From Pseudoselenomonas ruminantium (GTDB lineage Bacteria; Bacillota; Negativicutes; Selenomonadales; Selenomonadaceae): a DNA stretch of 64,000 nucleotides. The notes below the pieces were generated by a model, which worked only from the letters and a program-made list of their open reading frames with translations, did not search any database and was not told the DNA's origin. Positions 1 through 9,835 of this stretch are shown piece by piece. The DNA lies in contig CACZHK010000004.1 in NCBI GenBank assembly GCA_902780915.1, positions 28,396 to 92,395 of the forward strand. The letters run 5' to 3'. A program made the position numbers and the translations under genes. The first letter of the stretch is position 1. Each line of letters starts with the position of its first letter.

Positions 1-819
1 CGTTCTTTGATGAATCATTACCAGAAGCAGATTGATAAATCCATTGATGAAAAACTGTATCTTTTCCAGAACAGTTGGACGGATTCTGATACTTGTTTCA
101 ATTCCGGGGTATTGCTGATGGATTTGGAAAAGGTACGGAATATGGGCGAAATTCTCCTGCCAGGTTTGCGTTTTATTGTCCAGCATGAGAAGGAGTGCCG
201 CTTCTTTGATCAGGATATTTTGAACTATTTCTTTGCCAGAGACTTCCTGCACTTGCCTTGGAATTATAATATATTGCAACACTGGGATAGGCAGTGGGGG
301 AAACAGGAACTGGTAGAGGGAATCTATCACTATATGGGGCGCACTTTACGACTTGATTATACCGAGCCCAGGGATAAAATATTCTATGAGGCATTCGTAA
401 AAACGCCTTGGTGTGATGCAGAATTTATCTGCAAGAGCCACGCAGTAACACGTGATGTATTGGTGAACGAAATCAAAAAGAAAATGGAGCTTAACAGCAA
501 GGCTGCTGCTGCTTGGGCCAGGCGTACTCGTGTCTTCGTGGGGCCTAAGGAAAATGAGGAAGAATTGCGCGAACGGTTCTGCATGGCGAAAGACGAGCCG
601 TATGTAATTCTTGATGAAGGCTGGACTAAAGGATTGGTACTGCCTTATGATTTGGGAACCCATATATACATTTTCTTTCTCAACAATTTTAAGGAACTGA
701 AGGAAAAGTTGGATGAAGCTGGCTGGCAGGAATGGGAGGACTACATAGATGGGCAATCGCTGATCCTGCCACATTCTACGCGCCTGGTTGATGAATATCG
801 CATTTTCCTGGTTATATAG
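1..819 (+). CDS. Glycosyltransferase family 8 protein, 5'-truncated by window edge
   Basis: This is the C-terminal part of a GT8-type glycosyltransferase; the reading frame is open to base 1, so the true start lies outside the window. The GT8 hallmarks FNSGVLLMD and FFDQDILNYFF are visible near the beginning, while the DxD metal-binding motif must lie upstream. The C-terminal 100 or so residues align with those of the next gene (shared TPWC, EEEL and IFF segments), so the two are paralogues. The family transfers hexoses from nucleotide sugars, often in LPS outer core or surface-glycan synthesis. The acceptor cannot be told. A ribosome binding site for the next gene begins immediately after this stop codon, which suggests translational coupling. 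Confidence 0.85.
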   Translation, partial: RSLMNHYQKQIDKSIDEKLYLFQNSWTDSDTCFNSGVLLMDLEKVRNMGEILLPGLRFIVQHEKECRFFDQDILNYFFARDFLHLPWNYNILQHWDRQWGKQELVEGIYHYMGRTLRLDYTEPRDKIFYEAFVKTPWCDAEFICKSHAVTRDVLVNEIKKKMELNSKAAAAWARRTRVFVGPKENEEELRERFCMAKDEPYVILDEGWTKGLVLPYDLGTHIYIFFLNNFKELKEKLDEAGWQEWEDYIDGQSLILPHSTRLVDEYRIFLVI

Positions 820-831
820 GGAGGCTTTGAC

Positions 832-2022
832 ATGATACATATATGCTATGGTGTGTCAGATAAAAAGGGAACTTATACAAAATTTGCAGGAGCCTCCATT
901 CACTCTGTTTTTGAAAATACCAAGGAATGGATAACTATACATTATCTGCATGACCATACTCTCTCAACAGATAATAGGCGGTATCTTATGCAGATGGTTC
1001 GTAGCTTTGGTCAGCAGATTATTTTCCATGATATGGAGACTGGCAACTTGGAGCGTTGGCAAAAGCTTGAGGATAGTATTGCTTTTTTGAAAGAGCAAAC
1101 TAAAGGAGGACAAGTCAATCAAGCTATCTGGTATCCTTTGCTCATAGGAGAAACTTTTAAGGACTTGGATCGTCTTATTTTCTTGGATGCAGACACCATT
1201 ATAAATATGGATATTGCTGAGCTTTGGAATGAAGAAACAGGTGAAAACGGTTTGGCAGCAGTGCCGGATACTGTCATTCAGGAAGGGCACTTCAGCATGA
1301 TGGTGGATAAGGGCCTATGTGCGGAGGAACGGTATTTCAATTCCGGGGTGTTGCTATTTGACATGAAGCGTTTTGGTCGTCAGGAAGGACTCCTGGAAAA
1401 AGGGGTAGCTTTCTTGAAAAAATACGATGTAATTGATTACCGTGACCAGAATATCTTTAATTATTTTTTCGGAGAGAAGTGTCGCTTGTTGCCGGTGAAG
1501 TATAATACTTTGGTGGCATACGAGATGGTGAAAAAACGGGAAAATATAGGTGAGGCTATATATCATTACGCAGGCGGTCGCTATGCCATAGATTCAGTTA
1601 ATAACTTTCATCGACTTTTTTTGGAGCACCTAACTAAAACGCCTTGGTGTAATGCAGACTTTTTGAGCAATATGGCGCGTCAGATTCATCAGACAACCAG
1701 GTCATTGATGTTAGGATATGCCAATTTTATAGCAGGTATGAGGAGAATCGTCATCGGGGAGGAAAAAGAAGAAGAAAAACTGAGGAAGATGCTTATAATC
1801 AAGGATAATGAAGAGTTTATGACCTTAAAAAAATTCAATAGTCGCGGTTTGCGTCTGGAGCCAAATGAAATCCTCATATTCTTCGTAAAACATCAGGAAT
1901 TTGACAGTGTGAAAAAACATTTGGAAAGCTGTGGCTGTGCTGAAGGAGTACATTTTATCAATGGCAATATATTCATTTATCGTGACGGGGGGCAGGATGC
2001 CAAAATCCTCAAAGAATCTTAA
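832..2022 (+). CDS. Glycosyltransferase family 8 protein (LgtC/RfaJ-like)
   Basis: This 396-residue protein has an N-terminal GT8 domain beginning IHICYGVSDKKG, with the metal-binding motif in FLDADTIINMDIAELW (about residues 117-132), then YFNSGVLLFD and DQNIFNYFF. A further C-terminal region of about 110 residues is shared with the preceding gene and is not part of the catalytic core. Such enzymes are retaining galactosyl- or glucosyltransferases acting on LPS or capsule intermediates at the cytoplasmic face. The GGGAGG ribosome binding site directly follows the upstream stop, so the two genes form a coupled pair that probably continues a surface-glycan locus to the left. The sequence is more AT-rich than the envelope cluster, as is common for variable glycan genes. 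Confidence 0.88.
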   Translation: MIHICYGVSDKKGTYTKFAGASIHSVFENTKEWITIHYLHDHTLSTDNRRYLMQMVRSFGQQIIFHDMETGNLERWQKLEDSIAFLKEQTKGGQVNQAIWYPLLIGETFKDLDRLIFLDADTIINMDIAELWNEETGENGLAAVPDTVIQEGHFSMMVDKGLCAEERYFNSGVLLFDMKRFGRQEGLLEKGVAFLKKYDVIDYRDQNIFNYFFGEKCRLLPVKYNTLVAYEMVKKRENIGEAIYHYAGGRYAIDSVNNFHRLFLEHLTKTPWCNADFLSNMARQIHQTTRSLMLGYANFIAGMRRIVIGEEKEEEKLRKMLIIKDNEEFMTLKKFNSRGLRLEPNEILIFFVKHQEFDSVKKHLESCGCAEGVHFINGNIFIYRDGGQDAKILKES

Positions 2023-2145
2023 CAAAAGACGATGAAGAACTTATGGGGATAATCCTGTAATTCCTGTCAGCACGCTAGCTGGCTGTCCGAGATTGAGACT
2101 GGTTTAGGCAGTTTCGCAGCGGAGTATGAAAGGAGGCGTAGAGTT

Positions 2146-2697
2146 ATGGAAGCGTTAGCTGATTATATCAAAACAGAGAAAATAAATGGCGTGGTTTATG
2201 ATATGAGTCCTGCCAATACCAAGCATATAATCATACAGGGGAATTTGAGCAGGATAATTGGCAATTTTTTGAGGGGAAAGCAATGCAAGGTGTTTTCCGA
2301 GATAGGAGTTCACTTTGATGATGATAATTACTTCATTCCTGATGTGACGGTGGTTTGCGATCGCAGCAAAATAACGGAGCAAGGCATAAAGGGGACACCT
2401 GATTTTGTGGCGGAGGTTCTTTCTTTCAGCACACACAGGAAAGATATAACTGTAAAAAAGCAGGTTTATGAAAAATTTGGTGTCAAGGAATACTGGATCA
2501 TAAGCCCGAAAGATGAAACAATCGAAGTGTATTTATGGCAAAATGGCAAGTATGAGCTGGGCGGGGTTTATCATAATGCTACCGAGGAGGATATGAAGTA
2601 TATGACTGATAGAGAAAAGGCGGAAATAAACTTGTCTTTGAAACTAAGTTTGTATGATGATCTTGAGATACAGGTCAAAGATATCTTCGAAATATGA
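2146..2697 (+). CDS. Uma2 family (DUF820) PD-(D/E)XK nuclease-like protein
   Basis: This 183-residue protein has the Uma2 signature: FIPDVTVVCD, then PDFVAEVLSFST about 50 residues later, and KKQVYEKFGVKEYWI. These motifs form the restriction-endonuclease-like fold of this family, with D and E as candidate metal ligands and K in the following helix. The biological role of Uma2 proteins is not settled; they are abundant in cyanobacteria and scattered in Firmicutes, often as paralogues. An excellent AAAGGAGG precedes the ATG. A close paralogue of identical length occurs at 59757-60308; the two share the opening EALxDYxKxExIxGVVYDMSPAN pattern (x marks differing residues) and the C-terminal LKLSLYD and VKDxFEI. 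Confidence 0.85.
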   Translation: MEALADYIKTEKINGVVYDMSPANTKHIIIQGNLSRIIGNFLRGKQCKVFSEIGVHFDDDNYFIPDVTVVCDRSKITEQGIKGTPDFVAEVLSFSTHRKDITVKKQVYEKFGVKEYWIISPKDETIEVYLWQNGKYELGGVYHNATEEDMKYMTDREKAEINLSLKLSLYDDLEIQVKDIFEI

Positions 2698-2751
2698 TAG
2701 TTCAGAGCAGTATTGTGACCAGCGACGAGGACTGCTTGCATATTCATTCGT

Positions 2752-3852
2752 TCATAGTTTGTCCAGTAAGGCACTGAGCTTTTTTGCAACTTCATGCAAG
2801 GGCATGGCCTCCATGCAGGCATTGCCTTTGGGGCATTTTGTCTTGCAGCAGGCTGTGCATTCGTGGGGAGAAATGTAGAAGTGGTGCCCCGGTGAGAGGG
2901 GGCCGTAGATGGTGGGGAGAGTCGGTCCCCAGAGGGAGAAGGTGGGGGTGCCCACGGCTTCGGCCAGGTACAGGGGACCTGTGTCGCAGGTCAGTAGCAG
3001 ACTAGCGGATTTTATCAGGGCTGCCAGTTCGCGCAAGGAGGTTTCTCCTGCAATGCAGATGGCTCCGGAGGCTTTGTCCGGGGCTTTTTCTTTTAGGTAG
3101 GAGATTGTTTCTTCTATGCAGGGCTTGTCCCCTGGGGCGCCGGGGAAGACCAGCTGGAAGCCTTCGGGTATATCTGTATGCTCCAGCAGCTGTCCGAATG
3201 CTTTGGGAGTCAGGTGCTTGTCCGGCCAGGTGGTGCGGAGGTTGACCATGAGGATGGGCTTCTGCGGGACTATGCCGTGACTTTGCCAGAAATTGTGGGC
3301 ATAGCTTTCCCAGTCCGGTGCAAGGGCAAGCACCGTGCCGGGCACGAAATCTTCCTGCTGCCAGCCCAGAGGCATGAGGGCAGTGAGATAGCGCCGGATC
3401 TTGTGAGGGTCGGCTATGTCAGGAGCCATTTCCGTCATGAAGAAAGGATTGCCCTCGTGGCGCTCGTGGATGCCTATGCGGTGCTGGCAGCCAGTTAGCA
3501 GGGAGAGGATTCCCGTGAGGAGGAGGCCCTGTATGTCGAGGACTACGTCAAAGGGGCTGTGCTCCCTGAGGAGGCGGCGGGCTGCTCTGAGGGAATTGAA
3601 AGCCTTGCCAAACTTGTGCCCTGCGACAGCCTTGTCAAATTCCCGCCTGTCCCAGCTGAGGATTTCGTCCACATCGGGATTGCCCCGCAGGAGGTCATCG
3701 GCGGGGGGGCTGCAGAGCCAGAATAGGCGGGCATCCGGCAGGAAAAGCTTCAGATTGTGCGCCACGGAAGTGGCGTGGAGCACATCCCCGATGGCAGAGA
3801 GCCGGATAAGGAGGATGCGGGGACGGGGCGGCAGCCCCGTAGAGTTATTCAT
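2752..3852 (-). CDS. Glycosyltransferase family 9 (ADP-heptose:LPS heptosyltransferase-like)
   Basis: A 366-residue GT9 protein. The N-terminus ILLIRLSAIGDVLHATSVA and the C-terminal TCDTGPLYLAEAVGTPTFSLWG, followed by GPT, are the two halves of the nucleotide-heptose binding site of WaaC/WaaF/WaaQ-type enzymes. A four-cysteine cluster near the C-terminus (CTACCKTKCPKGNACM) resembles that of heptosyltransferase II relatives. The family adds L,D-heptose to Kdo or heptose of the LPS inner core in the cytoplasm. The ATG at 3852 is preferred over upstream in-frame codons because the family begins only a few residues before ILLIRLSAIGD; a weak AAAGG lies upstream. It is transcribed divergently from the SNF2 gene. 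Confidence 0.88.
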   Translation of the reverse strand: MNNSTGLPPRPRILLIRLSAIGDVLHATSVAHNLKLFLPDARLFWLCSPPADDLLRGNPDVDEILSWDRREFDKAVAGHKFGKAFNSLRAARRLLREHSPFDVVLDIQGLLLTGILSLLTGCQHRIGIHERHEGNPFFMTEMAPDIADPHKIRRYLTALMPLGWQQEDFVPGTVLALAPDWESYAHNFWQSHGIVPQKPILMVNLRTTWPDKHLTPKAFGQLLEHTDIPEGFQLVFPGAPGDKPCIEETISYLKEKAPDKASGAICIAGETSLRELAALIKSASLLLTCDTGPLYLAEAVGTPTFSLWGPTLPTIYGPLSPGHHFYISPHECTACCKTKCPKGNACMEAMPLHEVAKKLSALLDKL

Positions 3853-3866
3853 AAGGTGTTCAGACC

Positions 3867-3896
3867 TTTCCAGAATGCTTTCGATTATGCTAGAAT
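3867..3896 (+). promoter_or_regulatory. Promoter for the SNF2 helicase gene
   Basis: TTTCCA (3867-3872), an 18-bp spacer and an extended -10 TGC-TAGAAT (3891-3896) lie 75 bp before the helicase start, within the divergent intergenic region. Confidence 0.45.
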
Positions 3897-3972
3897 ATTG
3901 AGATAGATAAAGTTTAACATAACGCCGTGGCGGGTTCAAGGCGCATTGCACAGATGAGAGGAGAGGGCTGTT

Positions 3973-6900
3973 TTGCTGGATATTGAGGATATAAAAGATA
4001 CTACCAACAGCACTTATCTGTCCAGAGGAAAGAGCTACTATAAGCAGGGAAGGGTTTCAGAGCTGGAGCATGAAGGCGCAGATGCGTATTCAGCGGTAGT
4101 CAGGGGAACAAAGAAATACCATGTGTCGGTAGAGCTTTCGTGGGATGGCAACGAAGTGGATGACTGGCACTGCAGCTGCCCCATTGGAGAGGAAGATGAT
4201 GCCTGCAAGCATGCAGTGGCAGTTATGTTTGCCATCCGTGAGGCGCAGAAAAAGGGGGACAAATTCGAGCAGATTGCTCGGCATATAGAGAAAACCAATG
4301 CCACGCCTGCACAGATCTTGGAGGCTTTGATGGAAACCTATGGAGAGTTCAAAAATGACCTCAAGACCGGCAGGACACTTGCAAACGAACAAAAGAAGAA
4401 GCGGAATGCAAAAGTGAGCAAGGAACTGTTTGAGTTTTATGCGCCTCAGCTGGATTCTTTGGGGGAAAGCAGGCATAAGCAGAGAATACAGCTGGTGCCG
4501 AAGCTGATGGTAGTGGAAATGCGCGGGGGCTATGAGCGGTGGCTGGAATTCAAGGTGGGGGAGGACAGGCTTTATGTGCTGAAGGATCCGCTTTCTTTCC
4601 GCCAGTGTGTCAAGGAGGGACAGTCCTGGCCGCTGGGCACTAAAAACTCTATTGATACCAGCAATTTCGTCTGGGCTGATGAGACCTCGGAGAAGCTGTT
4701 CCAGCTGATAGATGATGCCAGGCAGCGGGAAAGGGATCTGATGTCCTTTTCAGAATTCGGCTATTATGGTTATGGCTATTATAGTCGCAGTCTGATCTTT
4801 GATGCCAAGAAGTTCAAACTCGGCAAGGAGAACTTTGCCAGATTCCTGGAAATCATGGCAGGGACACCCTTTGAATTCAACATGAATAATTCCCAGGCGG
4901 AGATTGTGGAGACGGCGCCGGGGAACCCTCCTTTCCGGCTGACGGTGGAGAGGGAAGACGACGGGGGCGGCCTGATTGATTATACCTTGGGAGATATCTC
5001 TTTTCCCCTGGATGATGAAAACAGGTATGTTTATGTGGATGGCAAAATCTATCACACCGATGAGAATTTTGATAAAGATGTGCTGCCGCTGCTGTATGTG
5101 GCCGGGAATAATCCCCAGGGCATCAGTCTTTCACCTCAGGATATGACACGCTTCTTCTCGCTGGTCCTGCCCCGGCTGCGCCGGGTGGTGGAGGTGGAAG
5201 TGGCAGAGGGCTTTGAGGATAAGTTCATCTTCGAGCCGCTGACTTGCGAGCTCTATCTTGACTATGAAGGCGATGGCATTTCCGTGCGGCCTGTCTACGC
5301 TTATGGGGATAACAAATTCAACCCGCTGGTGGATAAGATGCCCAAGCTGCCCCGTGGCCAGCAGCTAGTGCGCAATGAAAGCGGGGAGAAGGAAATCGAG
5401 CTGCGCCTTTCACATTACGGCTTCCAGCCGGAAGGCAGCCGCTATGTGCAGCGTGATGAGGAGAAAAGCTACGATTTTCTCTATGATGAATTGCCTGCCC
5501 TGCCGGAATGGGTGGAGGTGTTCTACGAGGATGCCTTCCAGATGAAGCCATTGCGGCAGATGCCCAAGGTGACAGCAGGAGTCAGCGTCAATGACGAGAA
5601 TCTCCTGGAGGTTTCCTTCAAGGCCGAGGAGCTGGATTTCCAGGAAATGATGGAGATCCTGGCCTCCTACCGCAAGAAGCGCCGCTACCACAGGCTGAAG
5701 GACAGGACTTTTGTGACCCTGGGGGAGCAGCAGCTCTCCGCTCTGGCGGATTTCGTGGAAAATACGGGGCTGGGGAAGAAGAAATACAAGGATGGGGACA
5801 AGGCGGTGCTGCCTCTGGCTCAGGCTATGTATATCGACACCCTGGCCAAGGAGACAGCGGGGGAAATCACCCTGAAGCGCAGCCAGGCGTTCCGTCAGGT
5901 AGTGCGCCGCATCAAGAGTCCCCAGGATTCGGACTATGAGGTGCCGGCGAGCCTGTCTGATACCCTGCGTGACTATCAGGTGACGGGATTCAACTGGCTG
6001 TCGGGCCTGGCAGAATGCCATCTGGGGGGAATCCTGGCCGATGATATGGGCCTGGGCAAGACCTTGCAGGTGCTCACTTTCCTTTTGTCCAAGAAGGAAG
6101 CGGATGAGAAGGAGGGAAAAGTTTCTCCCCCTTCATTGGTGGTGGCGCCCACCTCTTTGGTTTACAACTGGCTGGAGGAGGTTCGCCGCTTCACTCCCCG
6201 CTTGCAGGCTGTGGCTGTGGCAGGGACTAAGGGGGAACGGGAAGAACTGCTGAAGAAGGCTCTGCCCGGCGAGGGTGAGCCGGGCAAGACAGATATCCTC
6301 ATCACCACCTATAATATGCTGAAGCGGGATATTGACCTGTATGCTCCCTGCCATTTCCGCTATGCCATTCTGGACGAGGCCCAGCACATCAAGAACCCCG
6401 GCACCCAGAATGCCCAGTGCGTGAAGCAGCTGCAGGCAGAGGGGTTCTTTGCCCTCACCGGCACTCCCATTGAGAACACTCTGACGGAACTGTGGTCCCT
6501 CTTTGACTATCTGATGCCAGGGTATCTCCTTTCCCAGGCCAAGTTCAAGCAGAGGTATGAAAGTCCCATTGTAAAGGAACAGGATGAGCAGGCGGCCACG
6601 GATCTCAGGCGGCATATCATGCCTTTCATCCTGCGGCGGCTGAAGCAGGATGTGCTGACGGAATTGCCTGACAAGGTGGAGCGCCGCCAGATCTGCGAGA
6701 TGACACCCAAGCAGGACAAGGTTTACAAGGCCTGGTTCCTCAAGAGCCAGAAGGAATTCAACGAAGTCCTCAAGGAGAGGAATATGGGGGAGAGCAAGAT
6801 CAAGATCCTGGCTATCCTCACCAGGCTCAGGCAGATCGCCTGCGACCCCGCACTCTTTTTGGAGGATTACAATGGCGGCTCCGGCAAGCTGGATGCTCTG

Positions 6901-7392
6901 GAGGAAATTGTGGGGGACGCGGTGGGGGCTGGCCATCGCCTGCTGATTTTCTCCCAGTTCACCACGCTGTTGGGCTATATTGGAGAGCGCTTGCAGAAAA
7001 TGGGCATGGAGTATCACTATTTGGATGGCAGGACGCCGGCTTTGGAGCGCATGGACCTGGTGAGGTCTTTCAACGGCGGCAGCCGTCCTGTGTTCCTGAT
7101 TTCCCTGAAAGCAGGCGGCACGGGGCTGAACCTCACGGGGGCGGATATGGTGCTCCATGTAGACCCCTGGTGGAATCCTGCCGTGGAGGACCAGGCCACT
7201 GACCGTGCCTATCGTTTGGGCCAGAAGAACAATGTGCAGGTGGTGCGCCTCATCACGAAGGACACGGTGGAGGAGAAGATTTACGACCTGCAGCAGAAGA
7301 AAAAGCATCTGATAGATCAGATGATACAGCCTGGCGAGAATTTCCTTTCCAAGCTCACGGATGAGGAAATCAGGGCTCTTTTCCAGCGGTAG
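3973..7392 (+). CDS. SNF2-family helicase with N-terminal SWIM zinc finger
   Basis: A large 1139-residue ATPase. An N-terminal SWIM zinc finger has ligands at C66, C68, C78 and H80 (CSC...CKH). About 600 residues of bacterial SNF2-associated sequence follow, then the Snf2 ATPase: motif I DDMGLGKT near residue 690, motif II DEAQ near 801, and the second RecA-like lobe with SQFTTLLG and QATDRAYRLGQ (about 1070-1085). The protein is a double-stranded-DNA translocase, probably remodelling nucleoprotein or assisting transcription or repair; the precise role in bacteria is not known. The TTG start is supported by GAGGAG about 8 bases upstream. It appears to be a single-gene unit. Confidence 0.92.
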   Translation: MLDIEDIKDTTNSTYLSRGKSYYKQGRVSELEHEGADAYSAVVRGTKKYHVSVELSWDGNEVDDWHCSCPIGEEDDACKHAVAVMFAIREAQKKGDKFEQIARHIEKTNATPAQILEALMETYGEFKNDLKTGRTLANEQKKKRNAKVSKELFEFYAPQLDSLGESRHKQRIQLVPKLMVVEMRGGYERWLEFKVGEDRLYVLKDPLSFRQCVKEGQSWPLGTKNSIDTSNFVWADETSEKLFQLIDDARQRERDLMSFSEFGYYGYGYYSRSLIFDAKKFKLGKENFARFLEIMAGTPFEFNMNNSQAEIVETAPGNPPFRLTVEREDDGGGLIDYTLGDISFPLDDENRYVYVDGKIYHTDENFDKDVLPLLYVAGNNPQGISLSPQDMTRFFSLVLPRLRRVVEVEVAEGFEDKFIFEPLTCELYLDYEGDGISVRPVYAYGDNKFNPLVDKMPKLPRGQQLVRNESGEKEIELRLSHYGFQPEGSRYVQRDEEKSYDFLYDELPALPEWVEVFYEDAFQMKPLRQMPKVTAGVSVNDENLLEVSFKAEELDFQEMMEILASYRKKRRYHRLKDRTFVTLGEQQLSALADFVENTGLGKKKYKDGDKAVLPLAQAMYIDTLAKETAGEITLKRSQAFRQVVRRIKSPQDSDYEVPASLSDTLRDYQVTGFNWLSGLAECHLGGILADDMGLGKTLQVLTFLLSKKEADEKEGKVSPPSLVVAPTSLVYNWLEEVRRFTPRLQAVAVAGTKGEREELLKKALPGEGEPGKTDILITTYNMLKRDIDLYAPCHFRYAILDEAQHIKNPGTQNAQCVKQLQAEGFFALTGTPIENTLTELWSLFDYLMPGYLLSQAKFKQRYESPIVKEQDEQAATDLRRHIMPFILRRLKQDVLTELPDKVERRQICEMTPKQDKVYKAWFLKSQKEFNEVLKERNMGESKIKILAILTRLRQIACDPALFLEDYNGGSGKLDALEEIVGDAVGAGHRLLIFSQFTTLLGYIGERLQKMGMEYHYLDGRTPALERMDLVRSFNGGSRPVFLISLKAGGTGLNLTGADMVLHVDPWWNPAVEDQATDRAYRLGQKNNVQVVRLITKDTVEEKIYDLQQKKKHLIDQMIQPGENFLSKLTDEEIRALFQR

Positions 7393-7416
7393 GGCAGAGA
7401 CATGAAAGTTTCCAAA

Positions 7417-7445
7417 ATTTTCCCCAGAGGCAGGAAAATACCTTT
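7417..7445 (+). terminator. Weak hairpin after the SNF2 gene
   Basis: A 7-bp perfect stem (ATTTTCC 7417-7423 with GGAAAAT 7433-7439) with a 9-base loop is followed by CCTTTT. It is AT-rich and would be weak. Confidence 0.35.
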
Positions 7446-7501
7446 TGAGTGCGAAATTTTCATTTAAGAAATCTTGTGGCGCGCAAAAGGAGGTCTCATT
7501 T

Positions 7502-9556
7502 ATGAAGCAGTTAGAGGGAAGTATCAAGACGCTGTTCATAGCGTGCATAGTCATTATTACGGGCGTGCTATTGACAGTGCAGACGGTCATCAATGTGAGC
7601 CAGTTCCAGGGCAGCATGGAGTCTCAGGTGAAAACTTCTCTGGAGCATCAAGCGGAAGCTATCGCAGGTAAGCTTGATCAGCGCATCCTGCAGATTGCTC
7701 AGAAGACCAGCGGCCTGTCCATGTACACTTCCAGCCTGTCCTCTTATTCAGAGAATGTGCTGCTGGGAGCGGGCAAGCGGTTTATCGAGTCTGACTCTCT
7801 GGTGCTGGGCAGCGGCTACTGGTTCGCTCCCAACGCTTATCAGCCGGGGATGGAGTATTACGGCCCCTACCAGATGCGTGACGGCAGCTCTATCAAGCTG
7901 ACCATGGAGTACAGCAATGCCGAGTACAATTACTTCAGCTTTGACTGGTATAAGGAGGGCCTGCAGAATCCGGGCAAGGTGAACTGGGATGGGCCTTACC
8001 ATGATGATACTTCCAATACCAACATGATGACCAGCAGTACCGGCTTTACCAGGGATGGGCAGCCGGCTGGCGTCATCACCGTGGACGTTGGCATTGACGC
8101 GCTGGAAAAATATGTCCAGGGCATCAAGGTGGGGGAAAACGGCTATGCCTTTTTGGTGGCCAAAGATGGTTCCTACCTTGCCACCAAGGATGAAAGCAAG
8201 AACATGAAGGCCAAGATCACCGAGGACAGCAACCAGGAGATTGCCAAGCTGGGACAGAAGGCGGTGGCGCTCTCTGAGCTGACCCTTGAGGAAACCGAGG
8301 CCTTTGGTGAGGACAGCTATGTGATGATGGCTCCCCTCTGCATAGACAATCTCAAGCTGGTGCTGGTGGCACCCAAGTCCGACTATACGGGGCCGATCAC
8401 TCGTTCTAAGATAATCAGCATTATCATGGCGGCAGTAGTCATGCTGGTGCTTTGCGTGGTGCTCATCACTGTCTTCAACCGCCGCATCGGCACTCCCATC
8501 GAGATGCTGATGAACGAGGCGGGCAGGATTGCCGATGGCGATCTGACGGGGCATGTGGAGATGGCAACCAAGGATGAAATGGGTGCCTTGGGTGAATCTC
8601 TCAATCATATGATCAAGAATCTGCGCAATGTCATAGGTCATGTCAACGGTATGTCTGAGCAGGTGGCAGCTGCCAGTGAGGAACTCACTGCCAGTGCCGA
8701 GCAGTCTGCCCAGGCCAGCCACATGGTGGCAGACAGCGTGGTGAGGATTGCTGAGGGAGCCAGCGAGCAGGCTGTCGAGGCAGGCAACATCCAGGCTACG
8801 GCCGAAGATGTGACCAGCCACGCCCAGACCATCGTGGGCGATACCCAGTCCGTGCTGAAGAATGCCGTGGCCGCCAAGGATAAGATCAATGACGGGCGCC
8901 AGTCCATCAAGGAAGCCGTGCGGCAGATGAATAACATCACGGACAGCACCAACAGCATCCAGGATTCCATTGGCAAGCTGGACAACAGTTCCAAGCAGAT
9001 AGCCGATATCGTGCAGATGATCACGGGCATTGCCGAGCAGACCAACCTGCTGGCTCTCAACGCTGCCATCGAGGCAGCCAGGGCAGGGGAGGCAGGCCGC
9101 GGCTTTGCGGTGGTAGCAGACGAGGTCAGGAAACTGGCCGAAAGCTCCAATCAGTCTTCCCAGCAGATTGCCCAGCTGGTGCAGTCCAATATGCAGGATA
9201 TGAAAGTGGCAGTGGAAGCCAGCAGCAGCGGCGCCAGGAGCGTCCAGGAGGGCATTGATACGGTGACCTCTGCGGATGTGGTCTTCCAGGAGATTGTAGC
9301 GGTGATTGATTCCCTGACGGCGCAGATTCAGCGCATCGCGGGGGGCATTGACACCATGGCCCAGGAAAATGCCACCATGCTCCAGGCCAGTGTCAAGATT
9401 GCCGACACCAGCGGCAAGAACTCCGACGAGGCTCAGTCTGTCTCGGCAGCAGGCGAGGAGCAGAGCGCTTCCATGCACGAGATTTCCGATGCCAGCCGCA
9501 GCCTTGCCCAGCTGGCCAGCGATTTGCAGCTGGAGATGCAGAAGTTCAAGCTGTGA
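7502..9556 (+). CDS. Methyl-accepting chemotaxis protein with periplasmic Cache domain
   Basis: A 684-residue chemoreceptor. Transmembrane helix 1 is at about residues 9-28 and helix 2 at about 302-325. The roughly 270-residue periplasmic segment between them has the dCache pattern ([13 protein letters not shown]-SPxF-like aromatic strands). A HAMP domain follows, then the methyl-accepting signalling coiled coil with the conserved tip around residue 512 ([19 protein letters not shown]). It binds small ligands outside the membrane and signals to CheA/CheW. The ATG at 7502 is chosen because AAGGAGG precedes it and the first membrane helix begins 8 residues later. It sits directly upstream of a sugar importer operon but has its own terminator. 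Confidence 0.94.
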   Translation: MKQLEGSIKTLFIACIVIITGVLLTVQTVINVSQFQGSMESQVKTSLEHQAEAIAGKLDQRILQIAQKTSGLSMYTSSLSSYSENVLLGAGKRFIESDSLVLGSGYWFAPNAYQPGMEYYGPYQMRDGSSIKLTMEYSNAEYNYFSFDWYKEGLQNPGKVNWDGPYHDDTSNTNMMTSSTGFTRDGQPAGVITVDVGIDALEKYVQGIKVGENGYAFLVAKDGSYLATKDESKNMKAKITEDSNQEIAKLGQKAVALSELTLEETEAFGEDSYVMMAPLCIDNLKLVLVAPKSDYTGPITRSKIISIIMAAVVMLVLCVVLITVFNRRIGTPIEMLMNEAGRIADGDLTGHVEMATKDEMGALGESLNHMIKNLRNVIGHVNGMSEQVAAASEELTASAEQSAQASHMVADSVVRIAEGASEQAVEAGNIQATAEDVTSHAQTIVGDTQSVLKNAVAAKDKINDGRQSIKEAVRQMNNITDSTNSIQDSIGKLDNSSKQIADIVQMITGIAEQTNLLALNAAIEAARAGEAGRGFAVVADEVRKLAESSNQSSQQIAQLVQSNMQDMKVAVEASSSGARSVQEGIDTVTSADVVFQEIVAVIDSLTAQIQRIAGGIDTMAQENATMLQASVKIADTSGKNSDEAQSVSAAGEEQSASMHEISDASRSLAQLASDLQLEMQKFKL

Positions 9557-9573
9557 CAGTGAAATGACATACA

Positions 9574-9608
9574 GAGGCCCTGTCTCCCTGTGGAGGCGGG
9601 GCTTTTTT
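9574..9608 (+). terminator. Rho-independent terminator after the chemoreceptor gene
   Basis: A GC-rich hairpin (AGGCCC...CTCC / GGAG...GGGGCT) is followed by six or seven T residues, 18 bp after the stop codon. Confidence 0.8.
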
Positions 9609-9670
9609 ATGCTCAAAACTGGAGAGAGTGCAGCTGAACCGATTGTTATAAATAAATTTCAAGAAAGAAC

Positions 9671-9699
9671 TTGACAACTGTCTGATAAATGTGTATCTT
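9671..9699 (+). promoter_or_regulatory. Sigma-A promoter of the sugar ABC transporter operon
   Basis: A consensus TTGACA (9671-9676), a 17-bp spacer and TATCTT (9694-9699) precede the substrate-binding protein gene, giving a leader of about 130 nt. Confidence 0.8.
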
Positions 9700-9719
9700 A
9701 TAAGTAGATTGAATTTGTG

Positions 9720-9739
9720 TTCGAGCAAACTAGCTCGAA
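9720..9739. promoter_or_regulatory. Inverted repeat just downstream of the ytfQ promoter, candidate operator
   Basis: Perfect 7-bp arms TTCGAGC and GCTCGAA are separated by 6 bp and centred about 30 bp after the -10 box. The position suits a repressor operator; a small leader hairpin is the alternative. No regulator gene is adjacent. Confidence 0.4.
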
Positions 9740-9835
9740 AGGGATGTTTTCGAGGAGGGATAGGAGAGGACAGACAGGGAAATCTGAGGTTCAAGTTTCA
9801 GTCTAGGTTCTGGTAATCCCAAAGGAGACGAAGAA

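Noticed and set aside
7748..9616. 622-codon open frame on the minus strand
   Set aside because: It lies wholly opposite the chemoreceptor gene, is rich in His, Leu and Gly from mirrored codons, and has no ribosome binding site or family motif.
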